Assembly: GCA_017999645.1 (NCBI GenBank)
Contig: JAGNLJ010000001.1
Span: 124,001 to 188,000 of the forward strand
Direction: 5' to 3'
From: Alphaproteobacteria bacterium
GTDB lineage: Bacteria > Pseudomonadota > Alphaproteobacteria > Micavibrionales > Micavibrionaceae
DNA length: 64,000 nucleotides
Shown here one piece after another: positions 32,272-42,167 of this stretch. Under the pieces are notes generated by a model. That model was not told the origin of the DNA. It worked only from the letters and a program-made list of their open reading frames with translations, and did not search any database. Each line of letters begins with the position of its first letter. The stretch's first letter is position 1. The translations under genes were made by a program, and so were the position numbers.

Positions 32272-33096
32272 ATGAAAGTTCTGGTTGTTGATCGGGATGC
32301 GCTTGCCGGGCAGCTTATCAAGTCGCGCCTCGAGCCTATGGGCCATAAAGTGAGCCAGGAAGGTGCCAAAAACAATGCCGTCGAGCGTTTGTCCGGCGAG
32401 CAATTCGAGGTGATCTGCCTCGACCCCGCGCCTCTGACCAGCCCGCGCCCGGTGATCCTGAACATCCGCCGTTCGGTCAAAAATTACCCGTATATTTTCC
32501 TGCTTTCGGAAACGGCCTCGCGCCAGGAAGCGCTGAAGCTCGGCTGCAACGACGTCATGAACAAGCCATTAGACGTAACTACGCTCGATGAGCGGATGGG
32601 CAACTGCGAGCGGCTGACGACGCTTATGCGCCGGATCGGCGACGATTCAGAAGATTTCCCGAGCGCCGGGGGCGTCATCGCCAAGTCAGCGTTTAACCAG
32701 CTGTTTCTCTCGGCCGTCGACCGCGCCGACAGGTATGGCGAGCGCACGTACATGCTGTTTATTTCGGTCAGCAATTACAGCCAGATCCGCGAAATGGACG
32801 GGGCGTACGCCGCCGATTACGCGGTGGCGAAGCTTTCGCAATATCTCGTGCTGCTGCGCCGTCAATCGGACATTATCGGCCAGACGGCAAAGTACGAGTA
32901 CGCGCTGATGCTGCAAAGGCCGGTGTACGACACCGAACCCGTGGAAGCGGCGAACCGTTTCGCTGAATCGCTGGCGGGTTGCGAGGATATCGTTTCCTCG
33001 GGATCGTCGCCGGTGGAGATCACCGTGACGTTGCTTGATGTGCCGGTCGGCACGAAAATAGTCGAGCACGTCGTAAGGCCGGGTCCAAAAGCCTAG
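32272..33096 (+). CDS. Receiver domain with degenerate GGDEF-like domain
   Basis: Residues 1-115 form a receiver-like domain (MKVLVVDRDALAGQLIKSRL, LSETASRQEALKLGCNDVMN, then KPLD); the phospho-acceptor position is LDPAPL. Residues about 140-240 look like a GGDEF fold that has lost its signature: ADRYGERTYMLFISVSNYSQ and QSDIIGQTAKYEYALML, where GGDEF would be. It is probably a signalling scaffold or c-di-GMP-free effector. The ATG at 32272 (after AGGATACATAC) is preferred; a start 20 codons upstream would span the hairpin. It precedes the polysaccharide export genes. Confidence 0.75.
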   Translation: MKVLVVDRDALAGQLIKSRLEPMGHKVSQEGAKNNAVERLSGEQFEVICLDPAPLTSPRPVILNIRRSVKNYPYIFLLSETASRQEALKLGCNDVMNKPLDVTTLDERMGNCERLTTLMRRIGDDSEDFPSAGGVIAKSAFNQLFLSAVDRADRYGERTYMLFISVSNYSQIREMDGAYAADYAVAKLSQYLVLLRRQSDIIGQTAKYEYALMLQRPVYDTEPVEAANRFAESLAGCEDIVSSGSSPVEITVTLLDVPVGTKIVEHVVRPGPKA

Positions 33097-33223
33097 GCCT
33101 GTAGTCCCAGAAGTCGGGGGATTGCCTCAATCATACTGTTGTATGGCCCGCGTGCCGGGCATAAAATAATGACGTGGGCCTTGCCTGCGTCTGCGTTCCT
33201 AAGTCATTGATAATGTTGGATTT

Positions 33224-33754
33224 ATGAAGCATTTACGCAGCCTGATTTGCGCGCTTGCGATGATTGCATTTCTTATGGCTGCCGCCCCTTCGGTGCGGGC
33301 GGCTGGGGAACATGGCGCTCTCGGGCCGGACGATGTGCTGGAGATCGTGGTTTATGGGGAAAAGGATCTGTCGGGCAGTTACCGGATCGGGCCGGACGGC
33401 GCGATTGCAATGCCCTTGATCGGCGAGGTGAATGTTGGCGGCATGACCGCGCGCGCGGCGGAAAAAAGCATTGAGACGAAGCTGGCAGATGGGTACCTGG
33501 TGGAGCCGAGCGTGACCATGCAGGTGAAATCGTCGCGGCCGTTTTACATCATGGGCGAAGTGAAAAATCCGGGCAGCTACGCGTATGCGAGCAACATGAC
33601 GGTGCTCAATGCTGTGGCGCTGGCGGGCGGGTTCACGTACCGCGCGGCGGAGGGCAGCGTCGAGGTGACACGGGGCGGGGCGGAGAGGCAAATTTCGCCT
33701 GAGGAAAAAATCGCGCCGGGTGATGTGATCACCGTTAATGAGAGATTCTTCTGA
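33224..33754 (+). CDS. Polysaccharide export protein, Wza-like
   Basis: The protein has a signal peptide (MKHLRSLICALAMIAFLMAA) and a polysaccharide biosynthesis/export domain (GPDDVLEIVVYGEKDLSGSY, IGPDGAIAMPLIGEV), followed by an SLBB repeat (FYIMGEVKNPGSYAYASNMT). At 176 residues it is short: E. coli Wza is about 380 and carries more SLBB domains and a C-terminal helix that crosses the outer membrane. No lipobox Cys is visible. It shares one base with the next gene, so both are made together. Confidence 0.88.
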   Translation: MKHLRSLICALAMIAFLMAAAPSVRAAGEHGALGPDDVLEIVVYGEKDLSGSYRIGPDGAIAMPLIGEVNVGGMTARAAEKSIETKLADGYLVEPSVTMQVKSSRPFYIMGEVKNPGSYAYASNMTVLNAVALAGGFTYRAAEGSVEVTRGGAERQISPEEKIAPGDVITVNERFF

Positions 33755-35820
33755 TGGAGCGAGTCGCGCAGGAAACAGATGTGCGCGGGTTGCTGCTGAT
33801 ATTATGGCGGCGGCGTTTAGTGATTTTCGGGGTGTTGTTGCTGGGTCTTGGGTTTTCCGGACTGGCGCTGGGTTTGACGAAGCCGCATTTCACGGCGCGG
33901 GCGATTATTCTGGTGAACACCGGTGCGCGCGATATCATTCCGCGTGAAGTCGCGCCGCAGGCTTCGTCGCGTTATGATGCGTCGCTGGTGCTGAACGAGG
34001 TGGAGATCATCCGTTCGCGCAGTATGGCTTCGTCCGTGATCGAGCGGCTGGGATTAAAATCTGACGCGGAATTTTCGCACGAAGATGTCGTGTCGGCATT
34101 CGGGCGGAAACTGGCGGTACGGCCGGTGCCGGGATCGTATGCGATACAGCTGGAATTCAATTCACTGGACGCGGAGAAGGCTGCGAAAGTCGCGAACGCG
34201 ATTGCGGATTCCTATGTCGAGAAAAGTTTAGAAAGCAGTTTCGCGGCGTCGCAGAAGCTGGCGGCGTGGCTGAATAAACGGTCGGCGTCTTTGCGTGCGG
34301 AAGTACAGGCGCAGGAATTAGCGGTCGAACGTTACAAGGAAGCGAATAATATCAGGCAGGATACAACGACGCTGTTATCGGGGGAGCAGGTGCGTTCGCT
34401 CAATGAGCAACTCGCGAAGGCGCGCGGTGAGCAGGCGGCGGCGGATGCGAAGTTGCAGCAGGTGAAGGCGATGCTGGAGTCGCCCTCGCGCATGGAGAGT
34501 TCGGGCGCGGTAATGAATTCTGAAGTGATCCAGAAACTGAAAATCGACCAGGCGCGGCTGGAGGCGGAGATGGCGGAATTGTCAAGCCGATACGGGCCAA
34601 AGCATCCGCAGATTTTGAATCTGCAATCGGAGATCGCGGGGACGCGGGATTCGATCCGCGCCGAGATCGCAACGATTGCGAAGGGAATCGGGGCCGAGAT
34701 GGACCTGGCGGCAGGGCGCGTGAATGCGCTGGAGCAGAGCCTGGATGTTTCGGGCGGCGTGAAAATGCGCGAGGATTCGCGGATGGTGGGATTGCGCGCG
34801 CTGGAGATGGAAGCGGAATCGACGCGCGAGACGCTGAACGGTTTTATGGAGGCGGCACGGCGCGGCGAGCGGCAGGAAGAATTGCAGGAGCCGCGCGCGA
34901 AAATGATTTCACATGCGAGCGTGCCGCGCGCGCCGAGCTGGCCGAACCAGATGCTGGTTTTGAGTTTGAGCGCGGTGGCGTCGTTGTTCGCGGGTCTCGC
35001 TATCGCGCTGCTGATGGAGAAGATGGATAATTCGTTCCGCAGCGCGAACCAGATTGAGAAGGCGATGGGCCTGCCGTGTTTTGCGCTGATCCCGTCGGCG
35101 GGAAAAGTGCGGATGCCGTTTCTGGGGCGTTACCCGCTGGCGGAGCCGACATCGGGGCTGGCGGAATCGGTGCGCACGCTCCGGATGGTGATGAATTTAC
35201 GCTCGGGCGAGAGAAAACCAAAAGTCGTGACGATGACGTCGTCGTTTCCGGCGGAAGGGAAGACGACGCTGTCTCTGTGGCTGGCGCGGAGCGCGGCGGC
35301 GTCGGGAGAAAAAGTTGTGCTGGTGGATACGGATTTACGCCGTCCGAACGTGCATAAATCATCGGGGCAGAAGGGGCCGGCGAATCTGGCGCAGTATTTG
35401 TCCGGTGAGAAGCAACTGAACGAAGTGATCTGCAAGGATGCGGATTCCCCGGCGCATATTATTTTCGGCAGCAGCGTGCCGAACGCGCTTGATTTACTGG
35501 GCACCGAGCGGATGAAGGAGTTGGTGGAGCATCTGCGCGGGATGTACGACCTCGTGATTTTGGATTCGCCGTCGTGCCTGGCGGTGCCGGATGCGCGGTT
35601 GCTGGCGACGCTGTCGGATTGTGTTCTCTACGCCGTGAAATGGGACAAGACGCCGCGCGAGGCGGTGGCAGGCGGTGTGAAACACTTCACCGATTTCGGG
35701 TACAGCGCGCTGGCGCTGGTGCTTACGAATGTGGATGTGAAGAAGCACGCGGAATACGGGTACGGCGATTCAGCGGCGTATTACGGGACGTATGCGAATT
35801 ATATGAAGAAGGCGGCTTAG
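33754..35820 (+). CDS. Polysaccharide co-polymerase with BY-kinase domain, Wzc-like
   Basis: Wzc-like proteins control the chain length and export of polysaccharide by cycling Tyr phosphorylation. This 688-residue protein has a Wzz domain between two membrane helices (VIFGVLLLGLGFSGLALGL near 25 and MLVLSLSAVASLFAGLAIAL near 405), long coiled coils between them, and a C-terminal kinase with Walker A SFPAEGKTTL, Walker A' VLVDTDLRRP and Walker B LVILDSPS. The tail is Tyr-rich (EYGYGDSAAYYGTYANY), the autophosphorylation cluster. No glycosyltransferases, Wzx or Wzy are adjacent. Confidence 0.93.
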   Translation: MERVAQETDVRGLLLILWRRRLVIFGVLLLGLGFSGLALGLTKPHFTARAIILVNTGARDIIPREVAPQASSRYDASLVLNEVEIIRSRSMASSVIERLGLKSDAEFSHEDVVSAFGRKLAVRPVPGSYAIQLEFNSLDAEKAAKVANAIADSYVEKSLESSFAASQKLAAWLNKRSASLRAEVQAQELAVERYKEANNIRQDTTTLLSGEQVRSLNEQLAKARGEQAAADAKLQQVKAMLESPSRMESSGAVMNSEVIQKLKIDQARLEAEMAELSSRYGPKHPQILNLQSEIAGTRDSIRAEIATIAKGIGAEMDLAAGRVNALEQSLDVSGGVKMREDSRMVGLRALEMEAESTRETLNGFMEAARRGERQEELQEPRAKMISHASVPRAPSWPNQMLVLSLSAVASLFAGLAIALLMEKMDNSFRSANQIEKAMGLPCFALIPSAGKVRMPFLGRYPLAEPTSGLAESVRTLRMVMNLRSGERKPKVVTMTSSFPAEGKTTLSLWLARSAAASGEKVVLVDTDLRRPNVHKSSGQKGPANLAQYLSGEKQLNEVICKDADSPAHIIFGSSVPNALDLLGTERMKELVEHLRGMYDLVILDSPSCLAVPDARLLATLSDCVLYAVKWDKTPREAVAGGVKHFTDFGYSALALVLTNVDVKKHAEYGYGDSAAYYGTYANYMKKAA

Positions 35821-35927
35821 AGCTTAACCTCTGATAGATATAGGAAAAAATTCCTTGACATTTAGCCAATAATATCAAAGAATAAGCGCTTCACAGGCCA
35901 TTTTTGCGCCTTTTTGCAACACATCAC

Positions 35928-36029
35928 CGTCATCGCGAGCCGACATCGTCGGCGCGGCGATCCAGTTTTTTCTGGATTGCTTCCCCCGCTTTCGTGGGGG
36001 CAAGCTTGCGCATGCTCCTCGCAATGACG
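35928..36029. repeat. CGTCATTGCGAG palindromic element, copy 4
   Basis: This 102-bp copy runs from CGTCATCGCGAG (one mismatch) to CTCGCAATGACG and has the inner ATCCAG/CTGGAT arms and a CCCCCGC-TTTC-GTGGGGG hairpin. It is intergenic, between the Wzc-like gene and a small unknown gene. Confidence 0.85.
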
Positions 36030-36051
36030 ATACACATATAAGGAGACTCCC

Positions 36052-36387
36052 ATGCCTACACTTTTACCACAGGACAGCGACTCGAACATCATTCCCGCGA
36101 TGCGCCTCATGCAGAGCGGCGCGCACAAAATCAGTGCGACCAGTTCGTCGGCGCGGAACTCGACGAACTTCAACGACAACACGCGCGTGGTGAGCGTTTA
36201 CGCGACCGAGCCGGTCTATATCAAGTTCGGCGATTCAAGCGTGACGGCGGCGGCGACCGATCATTATTTCCCGGCCGGGGTTTATTACGATTTTGCCATC
36301 GGCGGCGACCGCACGGGACATTACACGCGCCTCGCGGTTTTGCGCGTGACCGGCGACGGGGATGTTTATATTTCCGAGAAAGAGTAA
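36052..36387 (+). CDS. Hypothetical protein, possibly phage-structural-like
   Basis: This 111-residue protein starts MPTLLPQDSDSNIIPAMRLM and has a beta-rich look (RVVSVYATEPVYIKFGDSSV, GDVYISEKE). Small proteins with such a pattern occur among phage-related accessory proteins, but I cannot name a family and no other phage gene is near. ATAAGGAGACTCCC is a strong ribosome-binding site. It ends directly against recR, which is on the other strand. Confidence 0.7.
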   Translation: MPTLLPQDSDSNIIPAMRLMQSGAHKISATSSSARNSTNFNDNTRVVSVYATEPVYIKFGDSSVTAAATDHYFPAGVYYDFAIGGDRTGHYTRLAVLRVTGDGDVYISEKE

Positions 36388-37011
36388 TCAGGCCGTGCGG
36401 CGCGACTTGAGAGCCGTGGTGATGGTTCCGTCATCGAGGTAATCAAGTTCGCCGCCGACCGGCATGCCGTGCGCAAGGCGCGTGACGTTGAGGCTCGCGG
36501 TGTCGAGATGGTCGGCGATGTAGTGCGCGGTGGACTGGCCGTCGACGGTGGCGCTAAGCGCTAAAATAATTTCCTGCACTTCCTCGTTTTCGCTGCGGGC
36601 GACGAGACGCGGAATTTTCAAATCTTCCGGGCCGATGCCGTCTAACGCCGAGAGCAGGCCGCCGAGCACATGATAGAGGCCCTTATACGCGCCGGTGCGC
36701 TCGAGCGCCCAGAGGTCGGAGACTTGTGCCACCACGCAGATTTTGGCGCGGTCGCGCGAAGGATTGCGGCAGATATTGCAGGGCTGGATCATGTCGAGAT
36801 TGCCGCATTCGGGGCATTCCCTGATTTCCTCGGCGGCTTTTTTCAGCGCGTCGGCGAGGGGGATCATCATGTTCTGGCGCTTGCCGAGGAGATGCAGCGC
36901 GATGCGGCGCGCGGAGCGATTGCCGAGGCCGGGCAAACCGGCCAGCATGCGGATGAGGTGGTTGAGCGGGCCTTCGTCGTTACTCATTATTTTTTGGGGA
37001 ATTTTAGTCAT
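36388..37011 (-). CDS. recR: Recombination mediator protein
   Basis: RecR with RecO and RecF loads RecA on gapped DNA. The 205-residue protein shows the N-terminal helix-hairpin ([20 protein letters not shown]), the zinc site [19 protein letters not shown], and the Toprim domain ([33 protein letters not shown]). A start 8 codons downstream (MSNDEG) is possible. It overlaps lolA by 8 bp and forms a ftsK-lolA-recR run. Confidence 0.96.
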   Translation of the reverse strand: MTKIPQKIMSNDEGPLNHLIRMLAGLPGLGNRSARRIALHLLGKRQNMMIPLADALKKAAEEIRECPECGNLDMIQPCNICRNPSRDRAKICVVAQVSDLWALERTGAYKGLYHVLGGLLSALDGIGPEDLKIPRLVARSENEEVQEIILALSATVDGQSTAHYIADHLDTASLNVTRLAHGMPVGGELDYLDDGTITTALKSRRTA

Positions 37012-37621
37012 TCACGCCTTTTTTAACCGGGTCCTTGTAGACGAAGAGCGAGGACGGGTGTTTAACATCGGTCTTGAGATAGAACAGCTCGACCTCGGTG
37101 ATGAGGCCTTGCGCATCCACGATGCGCCATTTTTTCAGCGTGATGGGGTCTTCGGAAAAGCCGAGCGTAAGCGAGCCTGCCTCGGGGTCGGTGGTTTGCA
37201 CGATTTCGATCTGGATGAGATCGCCGCCGCGTTTGATGTCTTTCACAGTCAGATCGTCGCGCAGTTTCAATTCATCGCGCAGGATGAAATCGGCGAGGGT
37301 CTGGCCGATGGGAGCGTTGGTCTGCTCGCCCAATTGTGAATCGTAGAAATAAATGAAGAAGCCGTCGGCGACGACGAAGTCCTTGATGGGCGCGTCATAT
37401 TCGAATTTCAGCTTGCCGGGGCGCTGGAGATAGAAGGTGCCGACGAGTTGTGTGCCGTCGTGCGTGGTCTGGACGAAGCGCGCGCGGGCCGTGCGGAGGG
37501 TTTTGAGGTAATCCTCGGCGATCTTGATGTCGGCGTTCCAGGCCTCGTCGCCTTTCTTTGCAGAGGCGGAAAGCGGGAAGATCAAGGTGAACAGCGTCAG
37601 GGCAATAACAAAAAAGCGCAT
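37004..37621 (-). CDS. lolA: Outer-membrane lipoprotein carrier protein
   Basis: LolA carries lipoproteins across the periplasm to LolB. A signal peptide ([20 protein letters not shown], cleavage after ASA) is followed by the hollow beta-barrel domain, with [39 protein letters not shown] and [20 protein letters not shown]. It has 205 residues. It lies after ftsK, as in many proteobacteria. No lolB was seen in the window. Confidence 0.93.
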   Translation of the reverse strand: MRFFVIALTLFTLIFPLSASAKKGDEAWNADIKIAEDYLKTLRTARARFVQTTHDGTQLVGTFYLQRPGKLKFEYDAPIKDFVVADGFFIYFYDSQLGEQTNAPIGQTLADFILRDELKLRDDLTVKDIKRGGDLIQIEIVQTTDPEAGSLTLGFSEDPITLKKWRIVDAQGLITEVELFYLKTDVKHPSSLFVYKDPVKKGVND

Positions 37622-37704
37622 GGAATCAGGGGCCTTTTAAACGGGTTTATTGATTATACGCTTATATAGGCGATAACCCTGCCGATCCAGTTTTTTTAAC
37701 AGAT

Positions 37705-40233
37705 TTAAGCGTCGCTGAAGTGGTTGCCCACGAGCACTTCGCGTTTGCCGGTGGCATTGGCCTTGGAAATGACGCCCTGGCGCTCCATTTCCTCGATGAT
37801 CCGCGCGGCGCGGTTATAGCCGATTTGTAAATACCGCTGCACGAAACTGGTCGAGGCCTTGCCTTCGCGCGCAACGAGCGCCACGGCCTGGTCGTAGAGT
37901 TCGTCGACGCCGCTGCCGTCCCCGCCACCGCCGAACATGGCGTTCATGACTTCGTTATCGCCGAAATCGTCTTCGCCCTCGGTGACTTCGTTGATGTAAT
38001 CGGGCTCGCCCTGATCTTTGAGGAAGTCGACAACTTTCTCGACTTCGTTGTCGGACACAAACGGGCCGTGGACACGCGTGATGCGTCCGCCGGGCGCCAT
38101 ATAGAGCATGTCGCCCATGCCGAGGAGCTGTTCGGCGCCGGATTCGCCCAGGATCGTGCGCGAGTCGATTTTCGACGTGACCTGGAAGGAGATACGGGTC
38201 GGGAAGTTCGCCTTGATGACGCCGGTGATGACATCGACGGAAGGTCTTTGCGTTGCCATGATGAGGTGGATACCGGCGGCGCGCGCCATCTGGGCGAGGC
38301 GTTGAATCGCGTTCTCGACGTCCTTGCCTGCCACCAGCATAAGGTCGGCGAATTCGTCGACGATGACGACGATATAGGGAAGGTCGTTGAGATCTAGCGG
38401 TTGTTCCTCGAAAATCGCCTGGCCGGTGCCGGGGTCGAAACCTGTTTGCACCTTTCTTAGAATCGTCTCGCCTTTTTTCCTGGCTTCGCGCAGGCGCTCG
38501 TTATAGCCCTCGATATTACGCACGCCGAGTTTCGACATGGCGCGGTAGCGGTCTTCCATTTCGCGTACGGCCCATTTGAGCGCGACGACGGCCTTGCCGG
38601 GTTCGGTGACGACCGGCGTGAGAAGATGCGGGATGTCCTGATAGACCGACAGCTCGAGCATTTTCGGGTCGATCATGATGAAGCGGCACTGCTCGGGCGA
38701 GAGACGGTAGAGCAGCGAGAGAATCATTGTGTTGACCGCGACCGATTTGCCGGAGCCCGTGGTTCCGGCCACTAACAGGTGCGGCATTTTGGCGAGATCG
38801 GCCAAGATCGGCTGGCCGGAAATATCCTTGCCGAGCACGAGCGGAAGTTTCGCCGTGCCGGTTTCGTAAGTACGCGAGGAGAGAAGCTCCTGCATGTAAA
38901 CGATCTGGCGTTCCTTGTTCGGCAGTTCGATGCCGATGACGTTGCGGCCCGGGACGGTCGCGCAGCGCACCGAGACGGCGGACATCGAGCGCGCGATATC
39001 GTCGGCGAGGGAGATGACGCGAGATGTTTTCGTGCCGGGCGCGGGCTCTAACTCATAAAGCGTGACGACGGGGCCGGGCGAAATGCTGACGATGTCGCCC
39101 TGCACGTTGAAGTCGGCGAGAACGTTTTGCAACAGTTCGGCGTTCTTGCGGAGCGCGTCCTCGTTGAGATCGTTGTGCTCGGTATTTTTGGGCGGTGATT
39201 GAATGAGCGTGAGAGGGGGCAATTCCCAATCGCCTGACGCGAAGCTCATCTTGCGTTGGCCGCCGGTGCCGGCGGCCTTTTTCATTTTCTTCGCGACGAC
39301 GGGAATGGCGGGCGGGGCCGGGCCGGTGACGGCCTGGGCTAATGTACGAACCGTGCGCTCGGGTTTGTCGAAGCTGCCGATTTCTTCTTCGTCTTCTTCT
39401 TCGGATTCTTCGTCCTCTTCATCTTCATCATAAACCTCGCCGGTGTTGATGGCGGGTGCACGTTTGGGTTTGGCGGGTTCGGGGCGCAGGTTTTTCAGGA
39501 AGGTGAGCGGTCGCGGGCGATAGGACGGATCGTTGTGATGCAGAACCCAGTTCACGAAATTGGACGCGGCAGTCCATGCAAACAAAGCAGTTGCGGCGGC
39601 GAGCGCGCTGACGCCGTGAAATACCGCGCCGAGTTCGTCCGATGTGACGGCGATTGAAAATGAAAATGCGAGGGCGGCGACAATGGCGGCGGTGATGACA
39701 AAAAATCCGTGATCGAAAAACGGCGCAATGCCGGTACCGAATTGGCTGAGGTTCTCTAAAATCAAGGTGCCTGCGCTGCTGCCCAGAAACGGATGAACCA
39801 TCCAGCCGTTTGAAGAAACTTGCGCGGTGGCGACGGGCAGAGCAACGGCGGCGATGACGAGCGCAATGGCGCGGAGCCATGCAGGACTCAAAATTTCGCG
39901 GCGGAAAAGGCGAATGCTCCAGGCGATGATGCCGCCAGCGATAACAAAACCGCCGATGCCGATGGTTTGTAAAAGAAGATCGGAAAGCCATGCGCCGGGT
40001 GCGCCCATCCAATTGTTGACGGGACCTGCGGCAATCGTGCCTGCGGTGTTGGATGACGGGTCGGCGTGATCGTAGCTGGCGAGGGCGATGAAAAGGAACA
40101 GGCCGAGGCAGCCCAGCGTGCCTGCGAAAATATCGAGCAGCCGCCGGGCCGTGAAGGCCTGGACGGAGTCGGGCAGACGGAAGAGCGAGCGTTTTTTCCG
40201 CCGGTGGCGGTAAATGGTACGGGAGCGGGACAT
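37705..40233 (-). CDS. ftsK: DNA translocase FtsK
   Basis: FtsK pumps chromosome ends at the septum and activates XerCD. The N-terminus has four membrane helices (residues about 28-190), followed by an acidic linker ([18 protein letters not shown] near residue 270) and the RecA-like motor with Walker [11 protein letters not shown] near 495 and Walker [11 protein letters not shown]. The winged-helix gamma domain that reads KOPS sites is present at the end ([20 protein letters not shown]). It has 842 residues, shorter than E. coli (1329) because the linker is short. Confidence 0.96.
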   Translation of the reverse strand: MSRSRTIYRHRRKKRSLFRLPDSVQAFTARRLLDIFAGTLGCLGLFLFIALASYDHADPSSNTAGTIAAGPVNNWMGAPGAWLSDLLLQTIGIGGFVIAGGIIAWSIRLFRREILSPAWLRAIALVIAAVALPVATAQVSSNGWMVHPFLGSSAGTLILENLSQFGTGIAPFFDHGFFVITAAIVAALAFSFSIAVTSDELGAVFHGVSALAAATALFAWTAASNFVNWVLHHNDPSYRPRPLTFLKNLRPEPAKPKRAPAINTGEVYDEDEEDEESEEEDEEEIGSFDKPERTVRTLAQAVTGPAPPAIPVVAKKMKKAAGTGGQRKMSFASGDWELPPLTLIQSPPKNTEHNDLNEDALRKNAELLQNVLADFNVQGDIVSISPGPVVTLYELEPAPGTKTSRVISLADDIARSMSAVSVRCATVPGRNVIGIELPNKERQIVYMQELLSSRTYETGTAKLPLVLGKDISGQPILADLAKMPHLLVAGTTGSGKSVAVNTMILSLLYRLSPEQCRFIMIDPKMLELSVYQDIPHLLTPVVTEPGKAVVALKWAVREMEDRYRAMSKLGVRNIEGYNERLREARKKGETILRKVQTGFDPGTGQAIFEEQPLDLNDLPYIVVIVDEFADLMLVAGKDVENAIQRLAQMARAAGIHLIMATQRPSVDVITGVIKANFPTRISFQVTSKIDSRTILGESGAEQLLGMGDMLYMAPGGRITRVHGPFVSDNEVEKVVDFLKDQGEPDYINEVTEGEDDFGDNEVMNAMFGGGGDGSGVDELYDQAVALVAREGKASTSFVQRYLQIGYNRAARIIEEMERQGVISKANATGKREVLVGNHFSDA

Positions 40234-40432
40234 GATTTCAACTAACAGTGGGGACAGAGGAGTGAAAATAACTATCCACAGCCTACCGCGCCTTGGTCAT
40301 AAAAACAAGGAAAGGAGGCGTTTTTTATTGATTTTTAGGATGCTTCAGCTGTGTTTAAGGAGGCCTTATTAACGATTTATTAACCATTAGGGGCGTATTT
40401 AGATAAAGCCAAAAAAATACGGAGAAACGCCC

Positions 40433-40810
40433 ATGACCATGTCAAAAGCGAACGAGGGAGAACGTGAAACGCCTCCCGACGAATATTCGGTCTATATTTT
40501 TCACAGACCTTTTCATAACGATAATCGTACCGATCCTTGCCCTAAATGGGAGAGGCGCCACACCACACGTACGGCGGAAGCCGCTTACCGCAAGGCTGAA
40601 AAACTTTTCAGGACGAATGAATATGACCGAGTCGAGATCAAGAAAAAATTTTTCGACCGCAGGGCAAAACGGCGCTTCGATAAAACTTTAAAAATTTACC
40701 GCGAAACTGAAGACAGACTGGTTGGTATGTTCATTTCATTCCTGCTGGTTTTGATGGCGGGATGCGCGCTGACGGGCATGGCGCTTTTGTTCATGTTGCC
40801 CGCGGATTAA
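40433..40810 (+). CDS. Hypothetical protein with one C-terminal membrane helix
   Basis: The first 95 residues are charged (WERRHTTRTAEAAYRKAEKL, KKKFFDRRAKRRFDKTLKIY), probably cytoplasmic and able to bind nucleic acid. The last 25 are one membrane helix (MFISFLLVLMAGCALTGMAL). GGAGAAACGCCC precedes the ATG. It ends directly against a convergent gene. No family was recognised. Confidence 0.65.
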   Translation: MTMSKANEGERETPPDEYSVYIFHRPFHNDNRTDPCPKWERRHTTRTAEAAYRKAEKLFRTNEYDRVEIKKKFFDRRAKRRFDKTLKIYRETEDRLVGMFISFLLVLMAGCALTGMALLFMLPAD

Positions 40811-41152
40811 TCAGTCAAGAATGGCCAAAGGATCTTTGGCAACGGCCTCGGCGACCTGGTCATAGATGTTGGCGTTATGCTCCATCTGCTCGCGGATCGG
40901 TTCGTTTTGAACGGCGAGTTTGCGGAACAGGTTCGCGGTGTCGTGCAGCAGGCGGGCGCTGAGCTGGCCGAATGTCTGGCCGCCGGGCGCGGCACCGCGC
41001 GGATCTTTTTCCATCATCTCGGCCATGCGTTCATAGATGGCGGCGTTGTCCGTCATTTCCTTTTTGACGCCTTCATTCTGGTCGGCCAGCGTCCGGAAAA
41101 AAGTGGCGGCGTCTTTCAACAGATCGACAGTAATGGCCGCATAAGTCGGCAT
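40811..41152 (-). CDS. Two-repeat helical protein of unknown function
   Basis: This 113-residue protein consists of two copies of a segment of about 43 residues: LLKDAATFFRTLADQNEGVK...NAAIYERMAEMMEKDP, then LLHDTANLFRKLAVQNEPIR...NANIYDQVAEAVAKDP. It should fold as helical hairpins, with no signal peptide. The ATG at 41152 stands right after the pheA stop (2-bp gap), so the two are co-transcribed; the frame upstream overlaps pheA and is not counted. No family was named. Confidence 0.75.
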   Translation of the reverse strand: MPTYAAITVDLLKDAATFFRTLADQNEGVKKEMTDNAAIYERMAEMMEKDPRGAAPGGQTFGQLSARLLHDTANLFRKLAVQNEPIREQMEHNANIYDQVAEAVAKDPLAILD

Positions 41153-41154
41153 GA

Positions 41155-42039
41155 TCAGAACTCGCTCTGGTTCTTCCTGTACGTACGGCGCAGGCCATGA
41201 GCCGGCCAGGCGCCGAGAAATTTCACATCCTTGGCATAAAATCCAAGTTCCTCCAGCGCGAGGCGGAAGGCGGTGCTTTCGGGGTGGCCCTCGATCTCGC
41301 AATAGAACTGCGCGCCCTGGAAATTCGGGTCGATATAGGATTCAAGCTTGGCGAGGCTCAAATTATTGGTCGCGAAGCCGCCGAGGCTTTTATATAAAGC
41401 GGCAGGAATGTTGCGGACTTCGAACAGGATGGCGCTCAGTGTGTCGACGTCTTTTTCATCCAGTTTCGGAATTTCGGGCTCGGGCGAAAGGATGATGAAA
41501 CGAGTGGTGTTGTGTTGTGCGTCCTGTACATCTTCCTCGATGATCTGTAATCCGTAAATCTGGGCAGCGAGTTCGGAGGCGATGGCGGCATGCGCCGGAT
41601 CGCTGTTTTGTGCGACTTCCTCGGCGGCACCGGCGGTGTCGGCATGGATGTGGGCTTTCAGTCCCAGCCTTTGAATCACCTTCCGGCACTGGGGAATGGC
41701 ATGCACGTGCGAGTGTACGTGCTTGATGGATTCCTTTTTTGCGCCTTTTATGCCGAGCAAATGATGGCGGATGGGGAGGAAATATTCCCCAACAATGAAC
41801 AGGTCGCCCTTGGGCATCAGATGGTGGACGTCGGCGACCCGCCCGGCCAGCGTATTGTCGATCGGAATCATGGCGAGGTCGGCCCCGCCTTCGCGTACGG
41901 CATTGAAGGCGTCCTCGAAGGTTGGGCAGGGGATGGTTTCCATGTCCGGGTAAACGGCCCGGCAGGCGAGATCGGAATAGGCGCCTTTCATACCCTGGAA
42001 GGCTATTTTACCTACGTTTTTTTGGGCCTTTTTACTCAT
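41155..42039 (-). CDS. pheA: Prephenate dehydratase
   Basis: PheA turns prephenate into phenylpyruvate for phenylalanine. The catalytic domain has FQGMKGAYSDLACRAVYP, IPIDNTLAGRVADVHHLM and the NTTRFIILS motif. A C-terminal ACT domain follows (VRNIPAALYKSLGGFATN, LAKLESYI), which in the family binds Phe as feedback inhibitor. It has 294 residues and no chorismate mutase domain. The ATG at 42039 is chosen; the 40-codon extension above it shows no similarity. Confidence 0.95.
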   Translation of the reverse strand: MSKKAQKNVGKIAFQGMKGAYSDLACRAVYPDMETIPCPTFEDAFNAVREGGADLAMIPIDNTLAGRVADVHHLMPKGDLFIVGEYFLPIRHHLLGIKGAKKESIKHVHSHVHAIPQCRKVIQRLGLKAHIHADTAGAAEEVAQNSDPAHAAIASELAAQIYGLQIIEEDVQDAQHNTTRFIILSPEPEIPKLDEKDVDTLSAILFEVRNIPAALYKSLGGFATNNLSLAKLESYIDPNFQGAQFYCEIEGHPESTAFRLALEELGFYAKDVKFLGAWPAHGLRRTYRKNQSEF

Positions 42040-42167
42040 AAGGGTTTTTCTGCAAAAATTTCGGTTGAATGAGTACTGACATTGGGTATAACACTCTCGA
42101 CAATCGCCCTCAACCGGGATATTTTCGAAAAACGTAAAGAAAACAGTATAGATAGCCACACCCGCCG

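Noticed and set aside
36052-36387. Possible prophage remnant around the 111-aa protein
   Set aside because: No integrase, capsid, tail or lysis gene lies nearby; one small protein of uncertain type is not enough.
39203-39433. Serine-rich frame (runs of Ser) on the plus strand within ftsK
   Set aside because: It is the antisense reading of the Glu/Asp-rich linker of FtsK.
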